64,000 nt of DNA from the NCBI RefSeq assembly GCF_022878925.1, contig NZ_CP084626.1:186001-250000 (forward strand), written 5' to 3'. Source of the DNA: Caballeronia sp. TF1N1. GTDB lineage: Bacteria > Pseudomonadota > Gammaproteobacteria > Burkholderiales > Burkholderiaceae. A program made the position numbers and the translations under genes. Shown piece after piece: positions 45,361-56,044 of this stretch. Below the pieces are notes generated by a model, which worked only from the letters and a program-made list of their open reading frames with translations, was not told the DNA's origin and did no database searches. Numbering within the stretch: position 1 is the stretch's first letter; the number at the start of each line of letters is the position of its first letter.

Positions 45361-45395
45361 GAAAAAAAACCCGCCGAGGCTTGCGCGCCGGCGGG
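45361..45395 (-). terminator. Rho-independent terminator of rplY
   Basis: A 7-bp GC stem (45370-45376 with 45389-45395) followed on the minus strand by eight T. It lies 60 bases after the rplY stop and before pth. Confidence 0.9.
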
Positions 45396-45457
45396 TCACG
45401 TCGACCGTCCTTGCGAACGGATCGAGAGGATAGCGATACTTCGCTAGCTGATGCGTT

Positions 45458-46075
45458 TTACTCAGCAGCCGGCGTTTCACCCGTGGCTTCGTCCGTCGAA
45501 TCCGACACGACAGCAGCCGGAATGGTCGCCGATGCAACCACCGGGTTTTCCGCTTCGATCGCGATCGTCAGGCTCACGCCCTTCGGCAGCGGGATGTCCT
45601 TTGCGTGCATCGTCTGGCCGGCTTCGATGGTCGCCAGATCGATTTCCAGGAACTCGGGCAGGTCTGCCGGCAGGCATTCCACTTCCAGTTCCGTCACGAC
45701 GTGCGAGATCACCGCGCCCGCGAGCTTCACGGCCGGGTTGGTCTCTTGATTCATGAAGTGCAGCGGCACCTTGGTGTGCAGCTTCTTGTTCGCGTCGACA
45801 CGCTGGAAATCCACGTGCAGCACCAGTTGCTTGAACGGGTGATATTGCACGTCGCGCAGCAGAACTTGTTGCGAACCGCCAGCGACTTCCAGTTCCAAAA
45901 TCGACGAATGGAACACTTCCTTCTTCAGCGCGTGCCACAGGGCGTTGTGGTCCAGTTCGACCAGTTGAACGTCCTTGTCCGCACCGTACACAATAGCCGG
46001 GGTCTTGCCCGAATTGCGCAGGCGGCGGCTCGCACCCGTACCTTGCTTGCTACGCTCGAAAGCGACGACTTTCAT
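45458..46075 (-). CDS. rplY: 50S ribosomal protein L25/general stress protein Ctc
   Basis: A 205-residue long-form L25 (Ctc), which binds 5S rRNA. The N-terminal L25 domain (about 1-95) begins [20 protein letters not shown] and contains PAIVYGADK. The C-terminal beta domain (about 100-190) contains the strings [19 protein letters not shown] and [18 protein letters not shown]. An Ala/Glu/Thr-rich tail ends it. Located between prs and pth as in most beta-proteobacteria. Confidence 0.96.
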   Translation of the reverse strand: MKVVAFERSKQGTGASRRLRNSGKTPAIVYGADKDVQLVELDHNALWHALKKEVFHSSILELEVAGGSQQVLLRDVQYHPFKQLVLHVDFQRVDANKKLHTKVPLHFMNQETNPAVKLAGAVISHVVTELEVECLPADLPEFLEIDLATIEAGQTMHAKDIPLPKGVSLTIAIEAENPVVASATIPAAVVSDSTDEATGETPAAE

Positions 46076-46184
46076 TTGAAACTCCTATATCTGCCCGCGA
46101 CCAGGCAGTGAAAATCGGGATCAACGAAAATGCGCTGATCCCACAACAACGGCAAGAACCTTCGTTCGTTCCTGCCGATCATGC

Positions 46185-46211
46185 AAAAACGCGAAGCTCG
46201 TGCTCCGCGTT
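46185..46211 (-). terminator. Rho-independent terminator after prs
   Basis: A 10-bp stem with one G-U pair (46188-46197 with 46202-46211), 4-base loop, followed by T residues on the minus strand, just past the prs stop. Confidence 0.75.
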
Positions 46212-46227
46212 CCTTGCTAATTCTTGC

Positions 46228-47181
46228 TCAACCTTCCGCGAAAAGCGACATGACCGAGTCGCCGCGCCGGATTCGGGAGAACGTCTCCGCGAGCAAACCC
46301 GCGCTCGACAGCGGACGAATCTTCGGGCACGCGAGCGACTCCGCCGACAACGGAATGGTGTCCGTCACCACGAGTTCGTCCAGTTGCGACGCCGCGATAC
46401 GCTCCGCTGCGCCACCCGACAACACCGGATGCGTGGCATAAGCGAAAACCTGAGTCGCGCCGCGATCTTTCAGCACTTGCGCTGCCTTGCAGAGCGTGCC
46501 GGCGGTGTCGACCATGTCGTCCATGATGACGCAGGTACGGCCTTCCACTTCGCCGATCACGTTCATCACTTCGGCGACATTCGCTTTCGGACGACGTTTG
46601 TCGATGATCGCGAGATCCGTATTCAACTGCTTGGCGAGTGCACGTGCGCGCACCACGCCGCCGACGTCCGGCGATACAACCAGCAGATGATCGTGATTTT
46701 GCTTACGCAGATCGCCGAGCAAAACGGGCGTGGCGTAAATGTTGTCGACGGGGATGTCGAAGAAACCTTGAATCTGGTCGGCGTGAAGGTCCATGGTGAT
46801 CACGCGATCGACGCCGGCAATTTCCAGCATGTTCGCGACGACCTTCGCCGAGATGGCCACTCGCGCGGAACGCGGACGGCGGTCCTGACGCGCATAGCCG
46901 AAGTAGGGGATGGCTGCGGTGATCCGGCCTGCTGATGCGCGCTTGAGCGCATCGACCATGATCATGAGTTCCATCAGGGTGTCGTTCGTCGGTGCACAGG
47001 TGGACTGCAGAACGAATACGTCTTTACCTCGAACGTTTTCCTGAATCTCGACCATGATTTCGCCGTCGGAGAAACGGCTGACCATCGCTTTGCCGAGAGG
47101 AATTCCAAGGATCTTGACGACTTCCTGTGCAAGCGCGGGATTTGCGTTGCCAGTAAATACCATCAGGCCGTCACTGCTCAT
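46228..47181 (-). CDS. prs: Ribose-phosphate pyrophosphokinase
   Basis: Makes PRPP for nucleotide, His and Trp synthesis. The 317-residue enzyme shows [20 protein letters not shown], the flexible-loop region [19 protein letters not shown], the Mg/ATP segment [18 protein letters not shown] and the PRPP loop [13 protein letters not shown]. The frame extends upstream into the tRNA gene; [12 protein letters not shown] at 47181 is the family start. The tRNA-Gln gene lies 50 bases upstream. Confidence 0.97.
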   Translation of the reverse strand: MSSDGLMVFTGNANPALAQEVVKILGIPLGKAMVSRFSDGEIMVEIQENVRGKDVFVLQSTCAPTNDTLMELMIMVDALKRASAGRITAAIPYFGYARQDRRPRSARVAISAKVVANMLEIAGVDRVITMDLHADQIQGFFDIPVDNIYATPVLLGDLRKQNHDHLLVVSPDVGGVVRARALAKQLNTDLAIIDKRRPKANVAEVMNVIGEVEGRTCVIMDDMVDTAGTLCKAAQVLKDRGATQVFAYATHPVLSGGAAERIAASQLDELVVTDTIPLSAESLACPKIRPLSSAGLLAETFSRIRRGDSVMSLFAEG

Positions 47182-47231
47182 CGTGCACCTGTCTGCGGCT
47201 GGAGGCGAGAGGAAAAACGCGAGAAAAGGAA

Positions 47232-47308
47232 TGGCAGGGGAGGAAGGACTCGAACCCTCGCATGCCGGAATCAAAATCCGGTGCCTTGACCAACTTGGCG
47301 ACTCCCCT
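47232..47308 (-). tRNA. tRNA-Gln (anticodon TTG)
   Basis: A 77-base cloverleaf read on the minus strand. The 7-bp acceptor stem is AGGGGAG with CTCCCCT, the anticodon stem CCGGA/TCCGG encloses TTTTGAT with anticodon TTG, and the T arm has GAGGG TTCGAGT CCTTC. The 3' CCA is encoded (47232-47234). The position between ispE and prs is the classic beta- and gamma-proteobacterial location. Confidence 0.97.
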
Positions 47309-47361
47309 ACACAACTTTGAGTCTCGCCGGGAAGTGTAGGACATACCCGGCAAAACGAAAC

Positions 47362-48243
47362 CTATGACGCGAAAGCAAAGAGAGGATGACGTTCCAGACT
47401 GCTTGTCACCACGCTCTTCCAGCTTGCCGGGAGTTTGGCTTGCGCCATCTCTGCTTCGGCTCGGCTCGGGAAAGCGGCGAACACGCTTGCTCCAGATCCG
47501 GTCATTCGCGCGGGTGCGAGATTGGAAAACCACTCGAGCACCTGTGCAACTTCCGCGTACTTTCTTGCGACTACAGCCTGCATGTCATTTCGACCGAAGC
47601 TGTCTGGCCAGTTAGTGTCTGACTTTTGCGCTGCAAGAAAGTCCGTCATTGTGGCGACCTTCGTATCCCTTGTCAAGGCCTTTTCCGAAAAAATCGCCGC
47701 GGTCGGGACGTGAACTGAAGGAGTAACTACCAGGAAAAAACGCTTGGGCAGAACGACTGCCTGCAGCGCTTCGCCAACACCTTCTGCAAAAGCATTTTGC
47801 CCGAAGACAAAAAACGGCACGTCCGCGCCGAGTTGCAGGGCGAGATTCTGCAGAATCTCACGCGAAAGATCAACACCCCAGAGACGATTCAACGCTAAAA
47901 GAGTCGTTGCCGCGTCAGAACTTCCTCCGCCCAGCCCCGCGCCCATCGGCAGATGCTTGTCGATCTCGATCTCGACGCCAAAACGACTGCCGGTGTGCTT
48001 CTGCAGCAGGCGCGCCGCGCGCACGACGAGATCGTCCGCTTCGGGTACGCCCGGCACGAGCGTCTTGCGCGTAACGATGCCGTCATCGCGTCGCTTGAAG
48101 TGCAGCATGTCGCCCCAGTCGAGCAACTGGAAGACAGTCTGCAGCGAGTGATAGCCATCCGGACGACGGCCCGTGATGTGCAGAAAGAGGTTCAGCTTCG
48201 CGGGCGCGAGGCAATTGCGAAGCGAGTCGTGAGTCGATGACAT
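47362..48243 (-). CDS. ispE: 4-diphosphocytidyl-2-C-methyl-D-erythritol kinase
   Basis: A GHMP kinase of the MEP isoprenoid pathway. The 293-residue protein starts with the [20 protein letters not shown] substrate motif and has the ATP loop [20 protein letters not shown] near residue 100. [14 protein letters not shown] is the C-terminal GHMP motif. It lies between lolB and tRNA-Gln. Confidence 0.97.
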   Translation of the reverse strand: MSSTHDSLRNCLAPAKLNLFLHITGRRPDGYHSLQTVFQLLDWGDMLHFKRRDDGIVTRKTLVPGVPEADDLVVRAARLLQKHTGSRFGVEIEIDKHLPMGAGLGGGSSDAATTLLALNRLWGVDLSREILQNLALQLGADVPFFVFGQNAFAEGVGEALQAVVLPKRFFLVVTPSVHVPTAAIFSEKALTRDTKVATMTDFLAAQKSDTNWPDSFGRNDMQAVVARKYAEVAQVLEWFSNLAPARMTGSGASVFAAFPSRAEAEMAQAKLPASWKSVVTSSLERHPLFAFAS

Positions 48244-48259
48244 TTCTGATGCGAAGGCG

Positions 48260-48895
48260 TTATTGATCGAGCACCAGCTTGATATCGAGCGGCGGTTCCG
48301 AGCGGACCAGGTTCACGCGCTTGACGCCCGTCGCGGGCGCGTCGGCATAGGCGAGATAGTCGATGGTCCAGCCGTCCTGTTTGATCTCTTTGGGGCGGCC
48401 GTTGTTGGCTTCGGGGTCGAGCGTGGTCTGCGCGCGCGAGGTTGGCGCCGCGGACGGCTGCAGCCAGTAGCGCAAGCCCTCGACCGGCAGCGCGAAGCCG
48501 AGCGTGTTCTGCATCAGCTCCGACACGTTCTCGGCGTTCACTGGCGGCCGGTTCGGCAATTCGAGCGTCGCGAGCGACGGCGACGAAGTGACGATCGCCA
48601 TGGTCTGGCCGAGCGGGTTGCGCAACTGGAGCGTCACGGTGTCCCCGGTTTCCTGCCAGTCGAAGTTGCCGTAGGCGTTGCGCGTCGTGCCGTTCTGGTC
48701 GTTGTACTGCACGGCGAAGCGTCCGTGATACGCGCGGCTCGTCTGCGTGGTGAGCGAAGTCGTCTTATCCGATGTGGTCGGCAAACGCGGCTGCAATGCG
48801 CAACCGGCAAGCATCAACACGGTCGCGGCCGTGAAACCGAGCGCGCCTTTGCGCATGAAACCGCGCGACGCGCCGGCAATGAAATCGAAAGCCAT
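48260..48895 (-). CDS. lolB: Outer-membrane lipoprotein LolB
   Basis: Receives lipoproteins from LolA and inserts them in the outer membrane. The 211-residue precursor has the lipobox LAGC near residue 31 and a LolB barrel with [32 protein letters not shown] and LRYWLQPS. The ATG at 48895 overlaps the TPR gene stop (TGATG); a start at MRKGALGF, 13 codons later, would give a more usual signal length. ispE follows 16 bases after the stop. Confidence 0.92.
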   Translation of the reverse strand: MAFDFIAGASRGFMRKGALGFTAATVLMLAGCALQPRLPTTSDKTTSLTTQTSRAYHGRFAVQYNDQNGTTRNAYGNFDWQETGDTVTLQLRNPLGQTMAIVTSSPSLATLELPNRPPVNAENVSELMQNTLGFALPVEGLRYWLQPSAAPTSRAQTTLDPEANNGRPKEIKQDGWTIDYLAYADAPATGVKRVNLVRSEPPLDIKLVLDQ

Positions 48896-50763
48896 CAAAG
48901 ATCGTTTACCTGAAGTCGTTTGAGCGTTTTGACGAGCGTGTCGTTGTCGGGTTCGAGCTTCTGCGCCTGACGCCACGTGGCGCGCGCCTGATCCTGCTCC
49001 CCGGACTTCCACTGCACCTCACCGAGATGCGCGCCGATCTCCGCGTTCGGCTGAATCTTGTAGGCGTCCGAGAGAATTTTTTCGGCTTCGGCCGCGTTGC
49101 CCTGGCGAAAGCGGGCCCAGCCGAGGCTGTCCATGATGAAGGCGTCGTTCGGCGCGAGCGATACCGCCTTCTCGATCAGCTTCACCGCTTCGTCGACGCG
49201 CTGGTTGCGATCCACGAGCGAGTAGCCGAGTGCGTTATATGCCTGCGGATTGCTCGGGTCCACGCGCATGAGCTTGCGCAACTGCGTTTCCATTACGTCG
49301 TAGTGACCGTTCTTTTCGGCGGCCATGGCGTAGTCGTAGGCGAGATCCGGATCGTCCGGGAACGCGGCCACGGCCTTCGCGAGATTCGCTTCCGCTTCGT
49401 CGTAGCGATGCGCCTCGAAAAGAATCGCCGAGTCGGTGCGCGCGAGCAGTGCGAGGTCGCGCGGATCGGAACTTTGCAGGCCATTGAGAAGCGATCGCGC
49501 TTCATCCACCTTGCCTTGCTTCGCGAGCAGTTGCGCGCGCGTGATCTGCGCGGGCAAATACTGTTGGCTCGTGCGCGGAATCTTGTCGAGCCACTGGCTC
49601 GCTTGCGCCTCGTCCTTTTGTTCGAGCGACAGTTGTGCGAGGTAGATGTAAGCCTGTCCCGGATCGCCGTTGGGCGACGCCTCCGCAGCCTGCGCGTACT
49701 GCTTGAGCAGGTCCTGCGCCTTGTCGAACTGCTTCTTCTGAATGTCGATGAGCGCGAGCGCCATGAGCGGCGTCAGATCTTTCGAGTCGTTCTTGCGCAT
49801 GATCTCGAACTGCTTCTGCGCGTCGTCGAGCCGGTCCGACGACAGATACAACTGCGCCAGCGCGAGCCGCGCGTCATGCGACTTCGGATTCTTGTCGAGA
49901 TACTTCTCGAACGAAGCGATGCCTTCCTTGCGCTCTTCCGGGCCCATGCGCGCGAGCGTGAGCGCCGCGGGCAGGTAATCCGGGCGCAGCTTCAACGCCT
50001 TTTCCAGCGATGCCTTCGCGCCCGGCTGGTCGTCCGCGAGCAACTGCTGACGGGCAAGCGCGAGTTGCGTTTCGGGCAGATCCAAGTCGTTCGCGGAGAG
50101 ATCCTTCAGGACATTCAGGCCGCCTACGCGATTCGGTCCGCGTGCAAGCAGCGTCTGCAACGAAAGAATGGCTTCGCCGCGTTGCTCGGCCGGAACCTTG
50201 GCGAGTTCGTTTTGCAGCGTGGGCTTCGCGTCGTCGGGCTTGCCGGACACGATCAACAACGAAGCGCTCAACTGCGCGGCGCGCTCGGAATGCGGCGCAA
50301 ATTGCTGCCAAAGCTGCGCGGAGGTCATTGCGTCGGTGGGGCTCTGCGCGGCAATGGCGATTTCCGTGGCGCGCTGAGCGAAGCGTGGATCATGCGTGTC
50401 ACGCGCGAGCGAGAGGTAAGTCTGGTAGGCGGGCGCGGCCTGGCCGCGCTGCAAGGCGACTTCCGCCGCCAGAACCTGAAAGACGATCTGGCTGGATGCC
50501 GCCACGTTCGGCAAGTCCTGCGACTCCGCGTTATTGACAGGCGCGGTCAGAAGATCAGACGCGTTTTGCGCCGCGGCCTGATCGTCGGTGCTCGGCACGG
50601 GTGTCGCGTTCGGTACCTGAGCGTGCGCGGGCGTGAAGGCGATCGCGGACAATGCAACTGCAATCGCGCCGGCCATGCGCGTGAACCGCGCCCTTGACCG
50701 TGCATGCGATCGGATGAGGCCGGCCTGACGCAACGTATTCAGTTTGATTTCGAACGGGTTCAT
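48895..50763 (-). CDS. Periplasmic tetratricopeptide-repeat protein
   Basis: A 622-residue protein with an N-terminal signal-like segment (about residues 30-48, ending PAHAQ) followed by TPR repeats over most of its length. The C-terminal repeats are the clearest (NPQAYNALGYSLVDRNQRVD, then NDAFIMDSLGWARFRQGNAA). TPR scaffolds of this kind often precede lolB in beta-proteobacteria; the partner is unknown. The frame opens at 50832, but MNPFEIKLNTL at 50763 is preferred. Start evidence is weak, and an internal MAGAIAVALS is possible. Divergent from mutM. Confidence 0.85.
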   Translation of the reverse strand: MNPFEIKLNTLRQAGLIRSHARSRARFTRMAGAIAVALSAIAFTPAHAQVPNATPVPSTDDQAAAQNASDLLTAPVNNAESQDLPNVAASSQIVFQVLAAEVALQRGQAAPAYQTYLSLARDTHDPRFAQRATEIAIAAQSPTDAMTSAQLWQQFAPHSERAAQLSASLLIVSGKPDDAKPTLQNELAKVPAEQRGEAILSLQTLLARGPNRVGGLNVLKDLSANDLDLPETQLALARQQLLADDQPGAKASLEKALKLRPDYLPAALTLARMGPEERKEGIASFEKYLDKNPKSHDARLALAQLYLSSDRLDDAQKQFEIMRKNDSKDLTPLMALALIDIQKKQFDKAQDLLKQYAQAAEASPNGDPGQAYIYLAQLSLEQKDEAQASQWLDKIPRTSQQYLPAQITRAQLLAKQGKVDEARSLLNGLQSSDPRDLALLARTDSAILFEAHRYDEAEANLAKAVAAFPDDPDLAYDYAMAAEKNGHYDVMETQLRKLMRVDPSNPQAYNALGYSLVDRNQRVDEAVKLIEKAVSLAPNDAFIMDSLGWARFRQGNAAEAEKILSDAYKIQPNAEIGAHLGEVQWKSGEQDQARATWRQAQKLEPDNDTLVKTLKRLQVNDL

Positions 50764-50849
50764 GGAAATCCAGACGATGTTTCGGTCGATTGTAACGCGG
50801 TGGCTAAAATACCGGCACACTCGTCCCAGCAAGACGCTCTCCAGGAAAT

Positions 50850-51680
50850 ATGCCAGAACTGCCGGAAGTAGAAGTCACCCGTCGCGGAATCGAACCTTAT
50901 GTCGCCGGAAGGCGCGTCGAGCATGTCGATGTGCGTACGCCCGCGCTGCGCTGGCCCATTCCGGCGCATCTCGCAAAGACGCTCGCGCGCCTGAAAATAG
51001 AGAAGGTCGAAAGGCGCGGCAAATATCTGCTGTTCGAGACGGCCGAAGGCTGGCTTATCGTGCATCTCGGCATGACAGGCACGTTGCGCGTCTTGCGTAA
51101 CGTGCCGCGCCCACCGGATGCCGCCAAGCACGATCACGTCGATATCGTGTTCGATGACTTCATCCTGCGCTTTCGCGATCCGCGTCGCTTCGGCGCGATT
51201 CTGTGGCAAGCACGCGCCGATGGCGACGTTCTCGCTCATCCCTTGCTCGCGAGTCTCGGCGTCGAACCGTTCTCGCCGGAATTCTCGGGCGCGCTGCTGT
51301 TTCGCGCGACGCGCGGGCGCAAGGTGTCGGTGAAGCAGGCGCTGCTTGCAGGTGGAATCGTCGTGGGCGTGGGCAATATCTACGCGTCGGAGAGCTTGTT
51401 TCGCGCGGGCATTCGTCCGACGACTGCCGCCGGGCGCATCTCGCTCGTGCGCTACGATCTGCTCGCCGATGCCGTGCGCGTGACGCTCGCGGCGGCGATC
51501 GAAAAGGGCGGCAGCACGCTGCGCGACTTTGTCGGCAGCAATGGCGAATCGGGCTACTTCCAGCTCGACTATTTCGTCTATGATCGCGCCGGATTGCCCT
51601 GCCATGTTTGCGGCACCGCCATCAAGCAAATCGTCCAGGGGCAACGCTCGACGTACTTCTGCCCGCGCTGCCAACGTTGA
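50850..51680 (+). CDS. mutM: Formamidopyrimidine-DNA glycosylase
   Basis: Removes 8-oxoguanine opposite C and related oxidised purines. The 276-residue enzyme begins [13 protein letters not shown] with the catalytic Pro and Glu, has the helix-two-turn-helix region ending in [14 protein letters not shown], and ends with the zinc finger CHVCGTAI...FCPRCQR. mutY follows after 5 bases, so the two GO-system enzymes are co-transcribed. Confidence 0.97.
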   Translation: MPELPEVEVTRRGIEPYVAGRRVEHVDVRTPALRWPIPAHLAKTLARLKIEKVERRGKYLLFETAEGWLIVHLGMTGTLRVLRNVPRPPDAAKHDHVDIVFDDFILRFRDPRRFGAILWQARADGDVLAHPLLASLGVEPFSPEFSGALLFRATRGRKVSVKQALLAGGIVVGVGNIYASESLFRAGIRPTTAAGRISLVRYDLLADAVRVTLAAAIEKGGSTLRDFVGSNGESGYFQLDYFVYDRAGLPCHVCGTAIKQIVQGQRSTYFCPRCQR

Positions 51681-51685
51681 ACTCA

Positions 51686-52747
51686 ATGCTCGCTCTTACA
51701 GACTTTTCCGCGCGCCTGATCGCGTGGCAACGCATTCACGGCCGTCACGACCTGCCTTGGCAGAACACGCGCGATGCTTACCGCATCTGGCTCTCGGAGA
51801 TTATGCTGCAGCAGACGCAGGTCAGCACGGTCATTCCGTACTACGCGCGTTTTCTCGAACGTTTCCCGACCGTGACTGCGCTCGCGGACGCCCCGATCGA
51901 CGACGTGATGGCGCTCTGGGCCGGGCTCGGCTACTACTCGCGCGCGCGCAATCTGCATCGCTGCGCGCAGGTCGTGGCGTTCGAACACGGCGGCGCGTTT
52001 CCGCGGACAGTCGAAGCGCTCGCGGAATTGCCGGGCATCGGCCGATCGACGGCGGCGGCGATTGCATCGTTCGCGTTCGCTGCGCGCGCGACGATCCTCG
52101 ATGGCAACGTGAAGCGTGTGCTTGCGCGCGTGTTCGGCGTCGAAGGTTTTCCGGGCGAAAAGCGTGTGGAGAACGCGATGTGGACGCTCGCCGAATCGCT
52201 CTTGCCCGATGCCGCCAACAAGGATGAAGTCACCGCCTACACGCAAGGCCTGATGGACCTCGGCGCGACGCTGTGCGTGCGCGGCAAGCCCGATTGCGCG
52301 CGCTGTCCGTTCGCGCCGGATTGCGTGGCGAACGTGGAAGGACGTCAGCGCGAGTTGCCGGCGGCGCGTCCGAAAAAAGCGGTGCCGACGCGCAAGACGT
52401 GGATGCTGGTGCTGAAAGACGGCGATTCGATCCTGCTAGAAAAGCGTCCGCCGACGGGAATCTGGGGCGGTCTCTGGAGCTTGCCCGAAGCCGCCGACGA
52501 AGCCGCGCTCGCGGCCGTGGCGCACAGTTTTGGCGGCGACGCGCACTTGCAGCGGCTTGCGCCGCTTTCGCATACGTTCACGCATTTCAAACTGGAAATC
52601 GAGCCGCGTCTCGGCGAAACCCGTGGCACGCCGCGCGAACTGAACGACGCGCAAACCGTCTGGGCGCCGCTTTCGCGGCTCGATGCGTTCGGCGTTCCCG
52701 CGCCCGTTCGCAAGCTGCTCGACGGGCTCACCGGCTCGCTCATCTGA
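51686..52747 (+). CDS. mutY: A/G-specific adenine glycosylase
   Basis: Removes adenine mispaired with 8-oxoguanine, complementing MutM. The 353-residue enzyme has the N-terminal DLPWQNTRDAYRIWLSEIML segment, the helix-hairpin-helix LAELPGIGRSTAAAIASFA with the catalytic Asp following, the 4Fe-4S loop CVRGKPDCARCPFAPDC and a C-terminal Nudix-like domain (LLEKRPPTGIWGGLWSLPEA). The start at 51686 lies in the short gap after mutM; the frame upstream overlaps mutM. Confidence 0.97.
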   Translation: MLALTDFSARLIAWQRIHGRHDLPWQNTRDAYRIWLSEIMLQQTQVSTVIPYYARFLERFPTVTALADAPIDDVMALWAGLGYYSRARNLHRCAQVVAFEHGGAFPRTVEALAELPGIGRSTAAAIASFAFAARATILDGNVKRVLARVFGVEGFPGEKRVENAMWTLAESLLPDAANKDEVTAYTQGLMDLGATLCVRGKPDCARCPFAPDCVANVEGRQRELPAARPKKAVPTRKTWMLVLKDGDSILLEKRPPTGIWGGLWSLPEAADEAALAAVAHSFGGDAHLQRLAPLSHTFTHFKLEIEPRLGETRGTPRELNDAQTVWAPLSRLDAFGVPAPVRKLLDGLTGSLI

Positions 52748-52751
52748 AGCG

Positions 52752-53384
52752 CTAAAGCAGTTGATGATGCTGCATGTAGTGATGCACGACGTCGATACGC
52801 GCGCCGGCATCCATCAGTTCCATGAGCTTCTGGCGCGCGCGCATGGGAATCGGCAGGATTTCGGCAAGACGGTTCGACACCCACGTGGGGTCGTCAAAGA
52901 GATAGGGCTCGACGAACGGAAGGTTCTGCGGCTCGCGCGTTTTGATGGTCTCGATGATGCGCTCCAGCACCTCCGCGCACGCGCCGAACTTGGCGAGCGT
53001 TTCGGCGCCATGCAGCGGCTGATCCTCACCCAGCACTTCCGCCGTTCCAACCAGCAGATTGCTCGGGTCGACGCGATGCGTCACGAGCCGAAAGCGTTCC
53101 GTGCCGCGCGCCTGCACGAGCAGGAGGCCGAAGGTATCGACATCGCATTCCGTGATTTCGGCAAGACAGCCGATGCTTTCCGGCACCGACGGATCTCCCG
53201 GCGACGCGATCTCATGACCGCTCTTCAACAGGCACACGCCGAACGGCGACTTCTCGCGCAGACACGAACGCGCCATGTCGAGATAACGCGCCTCGAAAAT
53301 CTTGAGCGGCAGCAGGCCGCCGGGAAAGAGGACAGTGTGAAGCGGAAACAGCGGCAAGTCGGCTAGAACGGGGTTCGAGGACAT
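52752..53384 (-). CDS. LON N-terminal-domain (LON substrate-binding) protein
   Basis: A 210-residue protein containing only the LON N-terminal domain, without ATPase or protease parts. It begins LPLFPLHTVLFPGGLLPLKIFEARY and contains SIGCLAEITECDV. Such stand-alone domains are common in proteobacteria and are presumed to bind proteins; the exact role is unknown. Convergent with mutY, 4 bases apart, and 35 bases downstream of rapZ on the same strand. Confidence 0.9.
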   Translation of the reverse strand: MSSNPVLADLPLFPLHTVLFPGGLLPLKIFEARYLDMARSCLREKSPFGVCLLKSGHEIASPGDPSVPESIGCLAEITECDVDTFGLLLVQARGTERFRLVTHRVDPSNLLVGTAEVLGEDQPLHGAETLAKFGACAEVLERIIETIKTREPQNLPFVEPYLFDDPTWVSNRLAEILPIPMRARQKLMELMDAGARIDVVHHYMQHHQLL

Positions 53385-53419
53385 TGCGCGCCTCCAGTTT
53401 GCGACCGCCGACGCGGCGA

Positions 53420-54316
53420 TCAGGTTCGCGTGTGGATTGCGCTGTCATCCACGGGGATGGGCGCGTCACGATGCCGCACGATCACATTGGCGTCGCCGCG
53501 AAAGTGCGCGGCCAGCGCCTGTGCGATGTACACCGAGCGATGTTGCCCGCCTGTGCAGCCGATCGCAACCGTGAGATAGCTGCGGTTATCGTCGCGAAAG
53601 CGCGGCAGCCATTTGCCGACGAATTCGCCAATGTCGTCGATCATCTCGCCGACCATGGGCTGCGCCGAAAGATAGTCGATGATCGGCTGATCGAGGCCCG
53701 TGAACGGGCGCAACTCGCGGTCGTAATACGGATTCGGCAGTGTGCGCACGTCGAAAACAAGATCGGCGTCGAGCGGCACGCCGCGCTTGAAGCCAAACGA
53801 TTCGAACATGAGGGTGAGGTCGGCGGCATCGGTTTCGACGAAGCGCTTGACCCACGCGCGCAGGACGTTCGCGCGCAGATTGCTGGTGTCGATCTGATGG
53901 CCGTACTCGGCCAGGTCGGCCACGAGTTCGCGTTCCCGCTCGATGGCTTCCGCGAGCGAGTTGAGCACGCCGACATCGGCCTCGTGCATGGGTGAACCGG
54001 AAAGCGGGTGACGGCGACGCGTCTCGGAGAAGCGCTGAATGAGCGACTGCGTGCTTGCGTTGAGGAACAACACGCGCAGGTCGTACTTGCTAGATAGTGT
54101 GTGGATGATGCCGGGGACATCGTCCAGGGAATGGCTCGAACGCGCGTCGATGGCGACGGCGAGACGCTGCTGTCCTTCGCTCGACAGGTAATCGGCCAGC
54201 TCGGGCAAGAAGCGCGGCGGCAGATTGTCGACGCAGTAGTAGCCGCCGTCCGCGAGAGCGTTCAGCGCAACCGATTTGCCAGAGCCGGAGATGCCGGTGA
54301 TCAGGATGATACGCAT
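53420..54316 (-). CDS. rapZ: RNase adapter/nucleotide-binding protein RapZ
   Basis: A 298-residue P-loop protein. The Walker A motif [14 protein letters not shown] is at residues 8-21, and the C-terminal domain holds RDPRNPYYDR-like [16 protein letters not shown] and the [17 protein letters not shown] segment. In E. coli RapZ guides a small RNA to RNase E to control GlmS; here the partner RNA is not known. It follows hprK, completing the conserved regulatory-PTS block. Confidence 0.95.
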   Translation of the reverse strand: MRIILITGISGSGKSVALNALADGGYYCVDNLPPRFLPELADYLSSEGQQRLAVAIDARSSHSLDDVPGIIHTLSSKYDLRVLFLNASTQSLIQRFSETRRRHPLSGSPMHEADVGVLNSLAEAIERERELVADLAEYGHQIDTSNLRANVLRAWVKRFVETDAADLTLMFESFGFKRGVPLDADLVFDVRTLPNPYYDRELRPFTGLDQPIIDYLSAQPMVGEMIDDIGEFVGKWLPRFRDDNRSYLTVAIGCTGGQHRSVYIAQALAAHFRGDANVIVRHRDAPIPVDDSAIHTRT

Positions 54317-54397
54317 GGGCTTCGCTTCAATTGCCTTATCTTAGCACTGGCTTCGGGTCCGTTTTTTCGCGCTTCGAGCGTGAACTCGGGCGGGAAA

Positions 54398-55366
54398 TCA
54401 GATCAGTTTGCCGGGGAACTGGCTATCCGGGTCCTGCATGGCGAGCCGCTGACGGTCCATGAAGTCCCGCAACGTGTCGATGCCGCGCAATTGCAGGATC
54501 GTATTGCGTACCGCCGCTTCTACCAGCACAGCAAGGTTTCGGCCCGCGGCGACTTGAATCGTCACTTTGCTGATCGGCAGACCGAGGACATCCACGGTCT
54601 GACTTTCCAGCGGAAGCCGTTGAAACTCGCCATCCGGCCGACGGACCAATTGCACGATCAGCTTGAGTTTCATTTTGCGGCGCACGGCGGTCTCGCCGAA
54701 AATCGTCTTGATGTCCAGCAGACCGAGACCGCGCACTTCGAGCAGATTTTGCAGCAGGGGCGGGCAGCGCCCTTCGACGAAATCAGGACCAAGGCGCACG
54801 AAATCCACGGCGTCATCGGCCACCAGACCGTGACCACGGCTGATCAACTCCAGCCCGAGTTCGCTTTTGCCGAGGCCGGAGTCGCCGGTCAGAAGCACTC
54901 CCATGCCCAGAATGTCGATGAACACGCCATGCAGCGTGGCGCGTGGCGCGAGAATGCGTGACATGTAAGCGCGCAGACTGTCGATGACCGCGGCCGCGGA
55001 CATGCGCGTCGTGAAAAGCGGTGTGGACGATCGCGTGCAGCGCAGCACGAGTTCCGGCGGCGCGCCGACTTCGCCGGCCACCACCAGAAACGGCGGTTCC
55101 AGCGCGATCAGTTCGGCCATGTGGCGCGAACGGTCTTCATCGGACTGGCGCTGGTAGTAGTTGATCTCGGCGTCGCCGAGCACCTGGATACGGTTGGGGT
55201 GAATCAGATTCAGGTGGCCGACCAGGTCCGCGCTGGAGGTCGCGTTGGCAACGGTTTCACTCGAAAACCCGCGTTCCCAGCCTTCGTGCCCAGTCAGCCA
55301 ACTGAGCTTCAAAGTGGCGGCGTTGTCGTCGAAAATGCTTTGGGCGTTGATGCTGGACGTATCCAT
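54398..55366 (-). CDS. hprK: HPr kinase/phosphorylase
   Basis: Phosphorylates and dephosphorylates HPr on a serine, tying PTS state to regulation. The 322-residue protein has an N-terminal domain (about 1-130) and a kinase domain with Walker [20 protein letters not shown] near residue 165 and the signature [15 protein letters not shown]. The frame extends to 55402, but [12 protein letters not shown] at 55366 is the family start. It sits between ptsN and rapZ. Confidence 0.95.
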   Translation of the reverse strand: MDTSSINAQSIFDDNAATLKLSWLTGHEGWERGFSSETVANATSSADLVGHLNLIHPNRIQVLGDAEINYYQRQSDEDRSRHMAELIALEPPFLVVAGEVGAPPELVLRCTRSSTPLFTTRMSAAAVIDSLRAYMSRILAPRATLHGVFIDILGMGVLLTGDSGLGKSELGLELISRGHGLVADDAVDFVRLGPDFVEGRCPPLLQNLLEVRGLGLLDIKTIFGETAVRRKMKLKLIVQLVRRPDGEFQRLPLESQTVDVLGLPISKVTIQVAAGRNLAVLVEAAVRNTILQLRGIDTLRDFMDRQRLAMQDPDSQFPGKLI

Positions 55367-55524
55367 GAGGCCGGAACTCCGTTGGAAGCCGGGAGCAGCC
55401 AACGCGCGCCGAAGCGAATTGCTTCAATCAGCCGCATGGTGCTGCATTTCACTGCGTTTGACCCGCGTTCAGATCGCGTTTGAAACGATTGTGCCGCAGA
55501 AGCACCGCATAAGCGAGACGCCCC

Positions 55525-55549
55525 AAAAAGCCAGGGAAGGGCGGCTGGC
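55525..55549 (-). terminator. Short terminator-like hairpin after ptsN
   Basis: A 5-bp stem (55530-55534 with 55545-55549) followed on the minus strand by five T. Weak on stem length. The remaining 55367-55524 would carry an hprK promoter; none is clear. Confidence 0.45.
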
Positions 55550-55588
55550 CTGCTGCAAATGCGGCTCTCGGCAGTGCGAGCGCGCCGC

Positions 55589-56044
55589 TTACGGCTGCCA
55601 CTGCGTGAGGACCTGATACAGGGCCTCGCGATTTTCTTCCTTGTGCAAACGCTCGCGCGCTTCGCTGTCGGAGAGTAATTGCGCGATCTCCGAGAGAATT
55701 TCAAGATGCTGCTGGGTCGCCTGCTCGGGCACGAGCAGGAAGATCAGGAGCGAAACCGGCTGCCCGTCGGGCGATTCGAACGCGACAGGCTCCGCCAGGC
55801 GCACGAAGGCGGCGAGCGGTTGCTTCAGCCCCTTGATGCGGCCATGCGGAATGGCGACGCCTTCGCCAAGGCCAGTCGAGCCGAGACGCTCACGAGCGAA
55901 AAGATTGTCGGTGACGATGCTGCGGGCGATGCCGTTCTGGTTCTCGAAAATCAGACCCGCCTGCTCGAATACACGCTTCTTGCTGGTAACGGCCAGTCCG
56001 AGAACCACGTTCTCGATGGGAAGAAATTTAGCTAAACGATTCAT
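55589..56044 (-). CDS. ptsN: PTS EIIA(Ntr) regulatory protein
   Basis: A 151-residue EIIA of the nitrogen-type PTS, a regulator rather than a sugar carrier. The phospho-His is in VAIPHGRIKGL near residue 60, and LLIFLLVPEQATQQHLEILS is present. The frame begins at 56080, but MNRLAKFLPIENV at 56044 is the expected start. A consensus TATAAT lies upstream on the minus strand at 56179-56184. Located between hpf and hprK as usual. Confidence 0.95.
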   Translation of the reverse strand: MNRLAKFLPIENVVLGLAVTSKKRVFEQAGLIFENQNGIARSIVTDNLFARERLGSTGLGEGVAIPHGRIKGLKQPLAAFVRLAEPVAFESPDGQPVSLLIFLLVPEQATQQHLEILSEIAQLLSDSEARERLHKEENREALYQVLTQWQP